From: Nannochloris sp. 'desiccata'
Taxonomy: Eukaryota > Chlorophyta > Trebouxiophyceae > Chlorellales > Chlorellaceae
Length of the DNA: 64,000 nucleotides
NCBI GenBank assembly: GCA_019044685.2
Contig: JAGTXX020000015.1
Location: 372,001 to 436,000, forward strand
Direction of reading: 5' to 3'
The position numbers and the translations under genes are program-made. The notes beneath the pieces are model-generated. The model made no database searches. It saw nothing but the letters and a program-made list of their open reading frames with translations, and had not been told where the DNA came from. This document shows positions 1 to 10,230 of the stretch, piece after piece. Each line of letters opens with the position of its first letter. The stretch's first letter is position 1.

Positions 1-1680
1 CACTTGAAATTGAGATCGAAATTCAGTGTATCGACTGAGATTTTGTAATCTATGCGCAATTGCTCTGAGGAGACCATCAGCGCTGTTTTGAATACGCGAT
101 TCTAAAGCAGAGCGTTCAGCTTCAGAAGGGTGAAAAAGCTTATTATGGGCTTGATCTATTTCAGATTCAGAGACTGACGAGTCATCGGTACCCACTCGAG
201 GGCTTCCACTACCACGATCACTTTCTTCCTCTTCATAGCTATCCCCTTCCCCTTCTTCTTCACTAAAATCATCCTCATCCTCACCGTCAGCATCGCTATC
301 TCCACCAGAAGAAGCAGTCATCGCTTCTGTACTCGCTAAACTACTTCCATTATCCGTCCAAGACCGATCCTCGACCATCTCGGTCGGCTGTGGAACAAAC
401 AGCGACCACCCTTCTTGAGGAGAAGAACTCGTTGCCAGCAGCGCAGAATGCTGGCCCTTACCAGCTTGATGGTGATCCTCCCATGCACACGTGAAACATT
501 CGGTTTCTGTCGGGGCTTCAGCATCGCCTTGATAAAAATATGCACCGACTATTTCATTGCCGCAAGAAGAACAGAGCAACGGGGTATCTTCCGCAGAGTA
601 CTGGACGCCTTCGTGGTAGCCAGCCATATGAAAAAGAAAGGCACGCGGGTCAGCTGTACGGAGATTACAACAAGGACATCTCCAAAAACACGCATGTCGT
701 GATCCGTTGTTCTTTAATAACATAAACCCATCAGCAACTTCCTTGGCGGCTTCTGAACCACCTTCCGCTGCAGCTACTTCTAGGACTTTTTTGACGGGGG
801 CTGCGAGGATATTCTTTCTTTCTTCTGGAGGCATTGATCTCCAATATTGTTCCACTGCTAAATACCGTTCTCTCTTAGACAATAAAGCTGACTCTTTGAC
901 GCTATTACGAGCTCCAATGGCACTCCCGGCATTGTTTCCACTGCTCCCGGTTGCCCCTTTAACTTGATTCCCACGACGTCTTCTCGCTGCTGCTGCGGCT
1001 GCCGCCGCCGCTCCTGCTGTTGCACTCACATCGCTATACCCATAATGCCGAGTATTAAAAGAAGAAGGTGAAGGATCCCAGCCTTTAATTACTGATAAGC
1101 TTGGCTCAGGCAGCTCGTAGGAAACGCCGCCAGGTCCAACTTCAAGCCCAATTCCACTACCAGGTACAATACCACTACTACTACCATTGGGTTTCATTAC
1201 AGTGAGCAGTTCAGCAAGAGTAGCTTGTTGGGATTCCATCTTTTGGTGGAGTTCTTGTAAATTGACGGTCTGTCCCATCAAAACTTGGCTGGCGAGGCGC
1301 TGTAAATCCTCATGCTGGGGGGATCTGTATTGGAGAGTGAAGTATTTGAAGAGTTAGTTGGGTGTGCATCAAGGGGAGATTAAAAGAATATTAGAGAATG
1401 AAGCAACCAAGAGAGTTGCGGAGGGTGACGATAAAGTTATAATTGTTGTGATCAGAAAAAAGTATAGTAAGTAGACACATATGGAAGGGATATATTCCAG
1501 TTGTATTGATTGTCTAACTACACACCTGCCACGCATTAAATCCCTGAGTATGGTGTTGCATTCAGCTGCAATTTGCGATGTTTGATTCAGGCACTCAGCA
1601 AGTGTTCCCTTGTTCAGGTGCGCACCAGCGGGCTCCAGGGCAGATGAAGGCTTGCCCTTCGACTTGCTTTTCTTTCCCAT
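1..1680 (-). CDS. Zinc-finger protein resembling plant DUF629 proteins, 3' end missing
   Basis: Partial gene running off the left edge. Exon 1 is 1680-1526 (start MGKKSKSKGK) and exon 2 is 1324-1, still open at base 1; the intron has GTGTGT/ACAG borders and the phases fit. About 493 residues are visible. The middle holds a helical stretch (EQYWRSMPPEERKNIL) followed by a Cys-rich region, CPCCNLRTADPRAFLFHMAGYH, with a C2H2-like pattern (C-x2-C-x12-H-x4-H), then CSSCG and CFTC pairs that could form a second zinc site. This order, a short helix before a C-x2-C...H-x4-H finger, recalls the plant DUF629 / ubiquitin-hydrolase-related proteins, but I rate that as a weak family resemblance. The C-terminal visible part is strongly acidic and Ser-rich (residues about 390-440), and there is an Ala-rich run near residue 165. 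Function is unknown; a nuclear or ubiquitin-linked role is only inference. Confidence 0.6.
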
Positions 1681-2033
1681 TGGATTTTAGTAACCTCTGT
1701 CTCCTTCCAACAGTTTAAATATTCAAAGGAAATTAAACATGTCAACAAGACATGCCTTAAAACTAAATTGTTGCCCTCAGCTAGGGCTTCAACCACAAAT
1801 TATAACTAGGGTAGTTTATGATCAATACAGAATACCTCCAATTTTGAATCTTACGTGCTTTTTCGGAGCAAGGTTTGGCGACTCAAAAACAGGATTTTAT
1901 TGTTGTCGCCTTCTTGCTATAAATTGCTTTTGAAAGGCTACTTAACGCCTGTTGCACATTTGGGTATTGCACAGTAATTCTAAGTATTCATTTATAACCC
2001 GTAAACTACGTTCTGAAACGGTTCCTAATATAG
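1681..2033. other. Intergenic gap between divergent genes
   Basis: A 353-bp AT-rich stretch lies between the start of the zinc-finger gene on the minus strand and the start of the tryptophan synthase gene on the plus strand. It must hold both promoters. I see no coding sequence, RNA gene or strong repeat in it. Confidence 0.5.
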
Positions 2034-3203
2034 ATGGCAACATTTATTAGTGCCCGATTGGGAGGCAAGGTTGTCCTTGAACAGGCCAGATTTACGAACC
2101 TCGGTGCTGTTACTGCACCAAAAGGACCATCTCTTCCTCTCGTAAAGAAGCATCAGGTCATTAGCCAGCCCCAGAGGGCTCAGAAGTCTGCAGTGATGGC
2201 AATGGCAGCCTCTACAGAAGTGAGCACAGTAAGCGGAACTATGGAAGAGCTGAAAAATGCTGGAAAGTAAGTTTGATATTACATCAAAACCATGTTAGTA
2301 GCTTTTTGTTCGCCTTTTGATAGGTCGTTTGGGTGATTATAAATGCTGCTTCGAAATGTGCTCATTTTTAAAAGCTAGCACACTGTTTGACTCTTCTTTT
2401 CGGTCGATGTCTACAACACCAAACATATTTTCTTCCCAACTTTTCTCAACAGGATCGCATTCATCCCCTTTTTGGTAGCATGTGACCCTAATCCTGCCAC
2501 CACCGTCGAGGCCTTACGTCAACTCGACACTCTCGGCGCAAGCGTAATCGAACTTGGAGTCCCATATTCTGATCCCCTTGCTGACGGTCCTGTCATTCAA
2601 GCTGCTGCCACCCGTGCATTGCAGATTGGCACCACGTTGGATAAAGTACTTGATGTCGTTCGGGAGGCAAAAACTTCGGTCAAGGCACCCATCGTCTTAT
2701 TTACTTACTTCAACCCCATTATGGCCCGAGGCCTTGACAAATTCTGCAAACAAGCAAAGGCAGCAGGCGCAGCAGGACTTCTTGTCCCTGATATTCCTCT
2801 GGAAGAAACTCCAGAGATCCGTCGTGTCGCAACAGAAAACGGATTAGAACTTGTACTACTTACAACACCCACCACACCTGCCCCCCGTCAACAAGCAATT
2901 GCCAAAACATCTCAAGGTTTCGTCTACCTAGTATCTGTCACTGGTGTGACTGGAGTCCGTGTAAAGACTGAAGCCCGTGTTGAAGGTTTGATTAAAACAT
3001 TAAAGGAGGTTTCTGATGGCAAGAGTGTAGCGGTAGGCTTTGGCGTCGCAGGACCTGAACAGGCAAAGGAGATCAAAGACTGGGGCGCTGATGGTGTCAT
3101 TGTGGGGAGTGCATTGGTGAGAGCCTTAGGGGAGGCACCAACACCACAGGAAGGGTTACAGAGGATGATTGCGTTGGCAAAGAGCATACGAGAGGCTATA
3201 TAG
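2034..3203 (+). CDS. trpA: Tryptophan synthase alpha chain, plastid-targeted
   Basis: Cleaves indole-3-glycerol phosphate to indole and glyceraldehyde 3-phosphate, the penultimate step of tryptophan synthesis, in complex with the beta chain; in algae this occurs in the plastid. Two exons: 2034-2266 and 2453-3203, GTAAGT donor and ACAG acceptor. The first exon encodes a basic, Ser/Ala-rich leader of about 60 residues that looks like a transit peptide, ending just before the mature start around MEELKNAGK. Exon 2 gives the complete TIM barrel: IELGVPYSDPLADGP carries the catalytic Glu and Asp, then the loop FTYFNPIMARG, PDIPLEE, and the phosphate-binding GFGVAGPEQ and ADGVIVGSALV. One oddity is VACDP where the family nearly always has VAGDP. 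The enzyme identity is secure; the leader's destination is inferred. Confidence 0.95.
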
Positions 3204-3405
3204 ATTTATTATATCTAAAGTTATTTTTAAGCAGCGCGTGTCAACTATAATTGTGAATATAGATCGACAACTGTAATACTGTACTCGCAACCTCGAGTTG
3301 CCTGTTAAATTGAATGCAATGCCTAGGTAACAATTGTGAGGATCAAAACAAAATTTGAGGAGACAAACACGCAATATTAGAAGATCTAAAAAAAGAATTT
3401 TTTTT

Positions 3406-4216
3406 TTATGGCAATCCTTGCGCTGCCCTTAAATAAATAAACACAAGGGTACCTACAGAAGAGAAGAGCGCAAAGATAACTAGAATAGTGCGTGGATCAG
3501 TCCATGATCGTCTCCGTCTCTTGATTCGTCGTCGTACTTGCTCTACTGGGCTCAATGGAACTGTGTCCTTTGTCGTCACAGGAAGTGAGTTTGATTGGGA
3601 AAATAAAGAAGGAAACATCCGTTTGGCTGTTCTCTGTAGAGATGTTTGTCTTTTAACATATTTACTGCCTTCATGGTCGCTATCTACGTCTTCATGACCA
3701 CCTGCAGGGGTTATTTCTGTGGGGTAGGCACCACCACCATATCCACTACCGTTTGAAGGATGTGCTGCTCCCTGTTTGATATTTTAGACAAGGAAAATTT
3801 TGCGTCAGCCAGGTTGCATCAATTTATTTATTTATTTGGGAAACAGCTCAGTCTCGTAGCATCTTCATATATGTATCTCTATTCTTACCTCTTCTACATA
3901 AAGTTCATCGATGTCCTGTAGCTGGTCTAATCTAACTACTCGTTCTCCTGTGGAAGCCAAAACAATTGCACCTATGCCGGCAAGCTTTAATTTTCCTTTC
4001 ACTTGGGTTAAGAAGACCTCCCAACTGCCATTTTCAGGGATGGGAACAGCTACTTTACGTTTGGGTTTGGCATCTTTGACTGAAACAAAGACCAGGCGAG
4101 AGGCGTCCTGTATGTTTTAAGAGGCAAGCAGCGATGAGAGGGACGACATGCTCAGAAGAGAGAGAAAAAACTGCCTGTATTTCATAACTGCGTTTGCTGG
4201 GTGATGCGCTGGACAT
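3406..4216 (-). CDS. Small tail-anchored protein with a doublecortin-like N-terminal domain
   Basis: Not a gene I can name. I assemble three exons: 4216-4175 (MSSASPSKRSYEIQ), 4107-3889 and 3771-3406, giving about 208 residues. The second intron is ordinary (GTAAGA/ACAG); the first needs a GC donor (CAG|GCAGTT). Residues about 15-87 form a compact domain (WEVFLTQVKGKLKL, then VVRLDQLQDIDELYV) whose shape, a beta strand, a helix, a loop that names a level and then 'D-L-x-D-I-x-x-L-Y-V', recalls the ubiquitin-like fold of doublecortin/DCX domains. After a Gly/Ser/acid linker comes a very basic patch (RRRIKRRRRS) and a single hydrophobic segment near the C-terminus (ILVIFALFSSVGTLVFIYL), followed by only a few residues, which fits a tail anchor facing the cytosol. 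DCX assignment and membrane topology are inference; a PB1-type domain is the main alternative. Confidence 0.55.
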
Positions 4217-4565
4217 TATTGATGATCAATAAAACTCACTAAATCCTGTTGGGACACGCCCAGCCCTCTTGTCGCCATCTAGAGTTCTGAGACAACTAAA
4301 TTTCTAAACTGACAATAATGAAGAATTAGTCAATGATCTGACTTAGAAGAGGGACTCCGCCTGGTCAGCTGGACTCAAAATAGATCCCTGGTCGCAAATT
4401 AACTTTAGTAATACATTGTGGGGTAGGGAATATCATTTTTAAGCGCGTTTGCTTCAAAAAGAAAATAATAAAGCGACATCAAGATGGTTTTAAAACCTTA
4501 TCAAGCTCTCTCCATATCGACAAGTTACATAAATTACTTTCAAAATACCCAATCTTTGAGATACA
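4217..4565. other. Intergenic gap between divergent genes
   Basis: A 349-bp spacer upstream of both the tail-anchored protein (minus) and the carbonic-anhydrase-like gene (plus). It should contain both promoters. No open frame, RNA gene or repeat is evident. Confidence 0.5.
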
Positions 4566-5504
4566 ATGCTCCGTCGGGCTGCAAAATCTCTGTTGCCAAG
4601 GGCCTCAACCCTTGCTTCTCAATTCGAGGTAGCAGAGGCTGCTTGTTGCACAACTGCTGCCAGGCAATTCACATCTAGCTCTGCATCATGCGGAATTCAC
4701 ATCGAGGAAGAAGTATACAATAGGTGCGGCGCGGCTTCATCTCGTTACAAATATACATTTTTTTTGAACAAATTTTTATGATGGCTTATGTTTCTATCTT
4801 CTGACCATTTTTCTTACCTCTTTCTTCATCTAATACGTGTTTACAGACAAAGGCAGCTGATCAACTTGGGAAATAGGGTCGTCACGTTGGCGCCAGATAG
4901 CTGGGTTGCCCCTAGTGCTGTCCTGGTAGGGGATGTCGATATTTATGAACAAGTCTCTATTTGGCACAATTGCGTCTTACGTGGTGACTTGAACTCCATC
5001 AAAGTCGGCGCATTCTCCAACATTCAGGATCGCACCGTCATCCACGCAGCTCGGTCTTCCCCCACAGGCCTCCCCGCCGCCAGCATAATAGGTCGCAGCG
5101 TAACAATCGGCCAAGCATGCGTACTCCGTTCTGTTACCATTGAAGATGAGTGTGTTGTAGGAGATAAATGTATTTTATTGGAAGGATCAATGATGGAAAA
5201 GAACTCTGTTCTTGAACCAGGTTCAGTAGTACCCCCCGGCAGACGTATCCCAACAGGGCAAGTCTGGGCAGGCAATCCAGCTCGTTATGTCCGTGATTTA
5301 AGTAAAGATGAAAAGATGGCGATTGCACCTTTGGCAGCGTCCATTTTTCCTGCTGTAGATGCACATAAAGAAGAATTTTTACCAGAGACCATGGCTTACA
5401 GGGATGCTGAGGCATTGAGAGAAGGAATGAAAGCTGATGCTGCATTAGTGCATGGAGCTGATTTGGAAGCAGTGTTGACAAGCAGTGCCGTTGAGGAACA
5501 ATAA
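4566..5504 (+). CDS. Gamma-carbonic-anhydrase-like protein, probably mitochondrial complex I type
   Basis: Left-handed beta-helix protein of the gamma-CA family; in plants and algae such proteins form the trimeric matrix-exposed domain of respiratory complex I. Exons 4566-4723 and 4847-5504 give 271 aa. The first 45 residues (MLRRAAKSLLPRA...) are basic and hydroxylated without acidic residues, like a mitochondrial presequence. The hexapeptide-repeat body includes VSIWHNCVLRGDLNSIKVG and NIQDRTVIHAA. Of the three zinc-binding His of true gamma-CAs, only the one in VIHAA is present: the segment that normally reads G-H-x-x-x-L-H here reads GQACVLR, so both other ligands are lost. It therefore matches the 'CA-like' (CAL) subclass and is probably not an active anhydrase. 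C-terminal helix (residues 215-271) is typical of the family. Family secure, complex I role inferred. Confidence 0.88.
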
Positions 5505-5761
5505 AAAAATATAGTTTCCTAATACAATTTATCGTATTTGCTTCCCGCTCTTTTTCCCTGTCGTTTAAGTTTCTTTCTTTCTTTTTGTATTGTAATTTTT
5601 GACACTCGATACTTACATAACGTCATCGCAGCAAGGCACACGTCAATGATCTAACATGTAAATGATTCGTCTGTTCAAGTTCAAAATTAGCCGAGGATGT
5701 TTTCCAACAAGAACATTTTACCGTCCATCAATAGAGATGTCCGTTTTTATTTTTATTTTAC

Positions 5762-6943
5762 TTACAGCCTAGGTTCAGGGGTAGACACTTTCTCTTCTCC
5801 ACTCTGTTCTCTCCACGCATTCGGCATACTATCCTCCATATCTGCATCTCTATTCCAAATATGACTAAACAACACAGTCGATAAATACCTCTCTCCAAAA
5901 GATGGCAGCACCACGATAATTCTTTTCCCCGCATTCTCTTGTCTTTTAGCTATATTAATGGCCGCTGCTACCGCTGCACCAGATGAAATTCCACATAAAA
6001 CACCTTCCTCGGTAGCTAATTTCCGTGCCATGTCCACTGCATCACCACTAGATACCTTTACTATCTCATCAATAAGAGAAACATCTAAAACCTTTGGAAT
6101 GAAGCCTGCTCCGATACCTTGAATTTGGTGGTATCCAGGTTTTCCTCCACTTAAAACTGGACTTTCCGCTGGTTCAACAGCGACAAGCTGTACATTAGGG
6201 TTTTGCTCTTTCAAATATCTACCAGCTCCGGTGATTGTACCTCCAGTACCCACTCCAGCAACGAAAAAATCAACTTCACCACCAGTGTCCCTCCAAATTT
6301 CCGGACCGGTGGTTTCATAATGGACTTGAGGGTTGGCTGGATTATCAAATTGTTGGAGCATATAGGCCCCAGGGGTAGATGCAACGATTTCTTCAGATTT
6401 TCTGATTGCGCCCGTCATGCCATACTTGCCCTCAGTAAGCACCAATTGAGCTCCGAATGCCCGTAGCAGAACACGGCGTTCAGTAGACATGGTGTCAGGC
6501 ATGGTGAGAACGAGACGGTAGCCTTTACATGCTGCAATGTATGCTAATCCTACTCCTGTGTTTCCAGAAGTAGGTTCAACTAGGATGGTGCGGTCTGGGG
6601 AAATAAGGCCAGCAGCTTCCGCTTGCTCGACCATGGCTAATGCGATCCGGTCTTTGACGCTGCAACATGGCTCCATCAATTCTAGTTTGCAGACAATTTC
6701 TGCGAAACACAGAGTATTGACCTTGTTTAAGCGCACTAAAGGGGTGTTACCAATTATTTGGGTAGCATTGGGTAAGATCTTGCGAGGCATTTGAGTTACA
6801 GGCTCGACTGCTGCTCGCACAACCATATGTAAATTACGTGCACCATTTTGAGGTTTCAAAAAGGCATGCTGAAAGTGCTGACACGTTCCAAAGCGTGTTT
6901 TCTTGATCGAGCTAAAGCCATGCGTTAAGTTAGCCAAGTTCAT
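5762..6943 (-). CDS. Cysteine synthase (O-acetylserine (thiol)-lyase), organelle-targeted
   Basis: PLP enzyme that joins sulfide to O-acetylserine to make cysteine. Single exon, 393 aa from the ATG at 6943. Motifs: PLP lysine in [12 protein letters not shown], the substrate-binding loop [10 protein letters not shown], the glycine-rich phosphate cup [10 protein letters not shown], and the C-terminal serine ligand region [10 protein letters not shown]. About 60 residues precede the first conserved block ([20 protein letters not shown]), rich in Arg, Ser and Asn with few acids, ending in VVRAAVEPV, a plausible plastid transit peptide. The C-terminus extends roughly 30 residues past [12 protein letters not shown] and is acidic. 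It stands head to head with the pyruvate kinase gene. Cystathionine beta-synthase is excluded by the absence of CBS domains and by length. Confidence 0.93.
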   Translation of the reverse strand: MNLANLTHGFSSIKKTRFGTCQHFQHAFLKPQNGARNLHMVVRAAVEPVTQMPRKILPNATQIIGNTPLVRLNKVNTLCFAEIVCKLELMEPCCSVKDRIALAMVEQAEAAGLISPDRTILVEPTSGNTGVGLAYIAACKGYRLVLTMPDTMSTERRVLLRAFGAQLVLTEGKYGMTGAIRKSEEIVASTPGAYMLQQFDNPANPQVHYETTGPEIWRDTGGEVDFFVAGVGTGGTITGAGRYLKEQNPNVQLVAVEPAESPVLSGGKPGYHQIQGIGAGFIPKVLDVSLIDEIVKVSSGDAVDMARKLATEEGVLCGISSGAAVAAAINIAKRQENAGKRIIVVLPSFGERYLSTVLFSHIWNRDADMEDSMPNAWREQSGEEKVSTPEPRL

Positions 6944-7151
6944 CGTGGCTGGATTAAGCAAGCGCTCAAAAAACGATCTGGGTTTCTGGGCTTTACGAAT
7001 TATTTATTAAATAAAGGGTTTGAATTTTATCAGGTCCGAAATATCGCAAACTTGTTCCACCACGCAAAGGTAAGGATTTGATTTTTCGACACCTTATAGC
7101 TCCTTCCACAGCCCAATCAGTTATCGATTAATCTTTGAAACGACTTCACGC
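6944..7151. promoter_or_regulatory. Short gap shared by divergent cysteine synthase and pyruvate kinase genes
   Basis: Only 208 bp separate the two start codons, so both promoters and 5' UTRs must lie here. The stretch is AT-rich (including ttatttattaaataaag near 7002-7017). No specific element can be assigned from sequence alone; co-regulation of the two genes is inference. Confidence 0.45.
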
Positions 7152-9068
7152 ATGACGACTAATTTCAATTCTGCGGGCCTGCGTGCCCCGCATGCTACTG
7201 CTCGGCCTTGTTTGGGATCGACAGAATCATTCCCACTCACCAAGTTTTCTCAATACCCAAGGCAAGCGAGCCGTCGCTTTACACAAACCACTAAAGCTTC
7301 AATTTTTCAGTCTACCCATGGGCCAGATTCAGTCCATCCTGCTAGGCTATTCAACCAGGCAACCCTATTATCTTCCAACATCTATCACCCCCGCCCCCGC
7401 CACCCCTCTGTTGCCGTCAATACCTTATCATGGCCCCTGTCAGGCGGCATCTCCATCTCTGACGATGCAGAGTATCAACCTACAGTCGACAAGCTCTTTG
7501 CTATCCAAGCTCCCTCAGATATAAGCTCCTTACCTCAACGGAAAACGAAAATCGTAGCAACCATTGGCCCTACCAGTAACACCCGTGAGTCGTTCTTTGC
7601 CCTAGCCGACGCAGGGATGAACGTCGTCCGTCTCAACATGAGTCATGGCACCCATGAATCTCACGGGGAGGTTATTGAGCTCGTTCGAGAGTACAACAGC
7701 CTCGGTCGGGGCAACCTGGCGATCATGCTAGACACCAAAGGCCCAGAAGTCCGTTCTGGCGATGTTCACGAGCCTTTAGAACTCGCTCGTGGTGACAAAG
7801 TCGTATATACAATCAGTGAAGGCGCAAATGGCATTGATGGGAGACTTTCTGTGAATTACGACGGCTTCATTGAAGATGTCGCTCTGGGTGACACTGTTTT
7901 AGTTGATGGAGGCATCATGAGCATGGAAGTGAAAAAGATTGATGGAAATGACGTTATTTGCGAAGTTATCGATGGTGGTACTATGGGAAATCGTCGTCAT
8001 TTGAATATCCGCGGTAAAAGTGCAAACTTACCGGCAATCACCGATCGGGATTGGGCGGATATAAAATTTGGAGTAGAAAACGGTGTGGATTATTTTGCAT
8101 TATCTTTTGTACGTGATGCTGAGGTTATTATCGAATTAAAAGAATGGTTACGTAAAGAAGGGTGTACAGGAACGTCCTCTATAGGGGTACTAGCGAAAAT
8201 TGAGTCAGCAGACAGTGTTCAAAATTTGGAAGATATTTTAGATGCTGTTGACGGTGCAATGGTCGCACGTGGTGATCTGGGAGCAGAATTACCTGTAGAA
8301 GAGGTCCCCTATTGGCAAAGCAAGATCGTCCAGGGGTGTAGAAAACGTGGTAAACCGGTGATTGTAGCTACAAATATGCTGGAATCTATGATTCAGAATG
8401 CAACTCCTACCCGAGCTGAAGTTTCCGACATAGCTGTCGCAGTCAGGGAAGGTACCGATGCTGTGATGCTTTCAGGTGAAACTGCATATGGTGCGTTCCC
8501 ACAAAAGGCACTGGAAGTTATGTGCACCGTAGCGAAGAGAACCGAACATGGGATGCTTCGCTACTCTGGAGAGCGGAGATTTGGGTCCGATGAAGCCAAG
8601 CCTATCACGTGGATCACTGAACCGCCCAAGAATTCGCCTGTACGGAACCTTGCGGCGAAAGAATTAAGTGAAATAATGGCGTATAATGCAGTCCACATGG
8701 CCGATACTATGAAAGCACCGCTTGTTGTTTTTTCAAGAAAGGGGACGATGCCGACGCTGTTGAGTCATTATAGACCGACACATCAAATCTTCTGTTTTAC
8801 CGATAATGAAGACGTGCAAAGAAGGTTGGCCTTGTATAGAGGTGTAACTGCTTTTCTTACTTTCTTTTCTGAGTCAGCAGAGGCCACGTTTGACCGAGCG
8901 ATTGATGAATTGAAAGAAAGGAAAAGGGTAGGTGCAGGTGATTTGTTGGTGCTGGTGCAGTCTGGATCGAAGCCCATTTGGCGTAGTGCGAGTATGCATG
9001 CTGTGCAGGTGAGGCAGGTGCCTGAGGATGCGAAAGCTGTCAGTGCTGATAGTGATAGCGATTCCTGA
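7152..9068 (+). CDS. Pyruvate kinase, plastid type
   Basis: Transfers phosphate from phosphoenolpyruvate to ADP, yielding pyruvate and ATP. Single exon of 638 aa. The catalytic A domain begins near residue 133 with KIVATIGPTSNTRESFFALADAGMNVVRLNMSHG split by standard motifs; MLDTKGPEVRSG precedes the B domain, AKIES holds the catalytic lysine and metal ligand, and ATNMLESM plus PTRAEVSDIAVAVREGTDAVMLSGE give the K-binding and PEP-binding segments. Length before the core (about 130 residues, rich in Ser, Thr, Pro, Arg) is far more than cytosolic enzymes have and fits a long plastid transit region. The C-terminal allosteric domain is present and ends in an acidic SADSDSDS tail. Strong sequence agreement with bacterial/plastid-type pyruvate kinases. 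Targeting is inferred. Confidence 0.95.
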   Translation: MTTNFNSAGLRAPHATARPCLGSTESFPLTKFSQYPRQASRRFTQTTKASIFQSTHGPDSVHPARLFNQATLLSSNIYHPRPRHPSVAVNTLSWPLSGGISISDDAEYQPTVDKLFAIQAPSDISSLPQRKTKIVATIGPTSNTRESFFALADAGMNVVRLNMSHGTHESHGEVIELVREYNSLGRGNLAIMLDTKGPEVRSGDVHEPLELARGDKVVYTISEGANGIDGRLSVNYDGFIEDVALGDTVLVDGGIMSMEVKKIDGNDVICEVIDGGTMGNRRHLNIRGKSANLPAITDRDWADIKFGVENGVDYFALSFVRDAEVIIELKEWLRKEGCTGTSSIGVLAKIESADSVQNLEDILDAVDGAMVARGDLGAELPVEEVPYWQSKIVQGCRKRGKPVIVATNMLESMIQNATPTRAEVSDIAVAVREGTDAVMLSGETAYGAFPQKALEVMCTVAKRTEHGMLRYSGERRFGSDEAKPITWITEPPKNSPVRNLAAKELSEIMAYNAVHMADTMKAPLVVFSRKGTMPTLLSHYRPTHQIFCFTDNEDVQRRLALYRGVTAFLTFFSESAEATFDRAIDELKERKRVGAGDLLVLVQSGSKPIWRSASMHAVQVRQVPEDAKAVSADSDSDS

Positions 9069-9369
9069 AAAAAGTGAGAAGGAGAGAGAGATTTCTTAAG
9101 GCTTTTTTTTCTTTGCAATTTTGGCCAGAATTATCTTGTATTATTAGTGTACTGCCTTATACTGTTGAAGATTGTGATTATCACGCTGATATATTTGAAT
9201 TTGCTGTTGTAATACTATTCCACACAGCTGGATTTCAGCTTTTTCTTCTTCTGAATTTGACAGTCGAGTTGAGTTGGACAGCTTCAATTTAGGTGTTGAC
9301 CGTTTTGTTGGTTCAAGGGATAGCTAAAGGAACATTTTACGAATCAATACCTTTCAAAATGAAATAAAT
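9069..9369. other. Intergenic gap
   Basis: About 300 bp between pyruvate kinase and the RING-CH gene. It has a GA-rich start (gagaaggagagagaga) and otherwise AT-rich sequence. I see no coding region or structured element. Confidence 0.4.
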
Positions 9370-10019
9370 ATGGATAGTTTAGGGCATTTGGAGGCCAGTA
9401 ACGCGGAACAAGACGATGAGCAAGAGGAATTAGCCCTTTGCAAAATATGTTTCGCTGAAGGTAGTAACGACTCTCCTCTTTTACACGGAGTTTGTGACTG
9501 TAAAGGGAGTTTAGATGGAGTTCATGGGAGGTAAATATACAGCCAATCTGCCGGGAAACGGTGCTTAGAAGTCTGTAGACAAAATATTTTCAAGATGACA
9601 ATCTTAGATCACATGTTTCAATTCGCAGATGTCTTGTTAAATGGCAGCTCAAACGAACATCCAAGCCTTGGCATTGTGAAATATGCGATTCAAAAGTTCA
9701 ATGGCCTGCAACTGAGACATTGAAGCTCGTTGAACTACTCTCTGAGCTCTCTGAAAAGAAAACCCCACCCCCACTGCCAACGCGACCTCAAAGATCACAG
9801 CGTCAAATTGCTCTTGCTGCCAGGGTTGAGAGAAGGCAAAATAGTCGCCATCAAGGCATGAACGGTCCATCAAAATGGAGTGTAATGAAGCAAGCTATGT
9901 CTACAAAGTGTCTACTAGCTGCGCGTTCATTCCGTACTGTTGGCAAATCTATTTTCCTCCCAGGGACCAGTAGACAAAGAGGCAGCAGCAATAGCAGCAG
10001 CAGCGCCGGTCCTGAATAA
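9370..10019 (+). CDS. RING-CH (RINGv) zinc-finger protein, probable E3 ubiquitin ligase
   Basis: Two exons, 9370-9530 and 9629-10019 (donor GTAAAT, acceptor GCAG), encode 183 aa. The join restores one C4HC3 finger that is split by the intron: CKICFAEG, then CDCKGSLDGVH, then CLVKW, then CEICD. This spacing, with the C-x-C-K-G-S-L pair and a conserved Trp, is the RING-CH variant found in MARCH-type E3 ligases, so the protein probably passes ubiquitin from an E2 to targets. Unlike most MARCH proteins it has no evident membrane segment after the finger; instead the C-terminal 110 residues are basic and Gln/Ser-rich, ending in a serine run. Because neither exon is long, the gene is easy to miss. 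Substrates are unknown. Confidence 0.85.
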
Positions 10020-10230
10020 AAATAACTAATTTGATCGTTACCGATACCTCTTCTCGTAATTTCTTGACCTAGTTCTTGCTCATCTATAACTTGCACTATT
10101 GTACAGAGAAAAGATGTAAAAAAATAACAATTAAATGAAATAAGTAAATGTTGATAAAACGACACGTGAAATTGCGGCAGCAGGGCACCAAACAAAAATT
10201 AACATTGTTCCCCTCCCCAACTCTCTCGTC

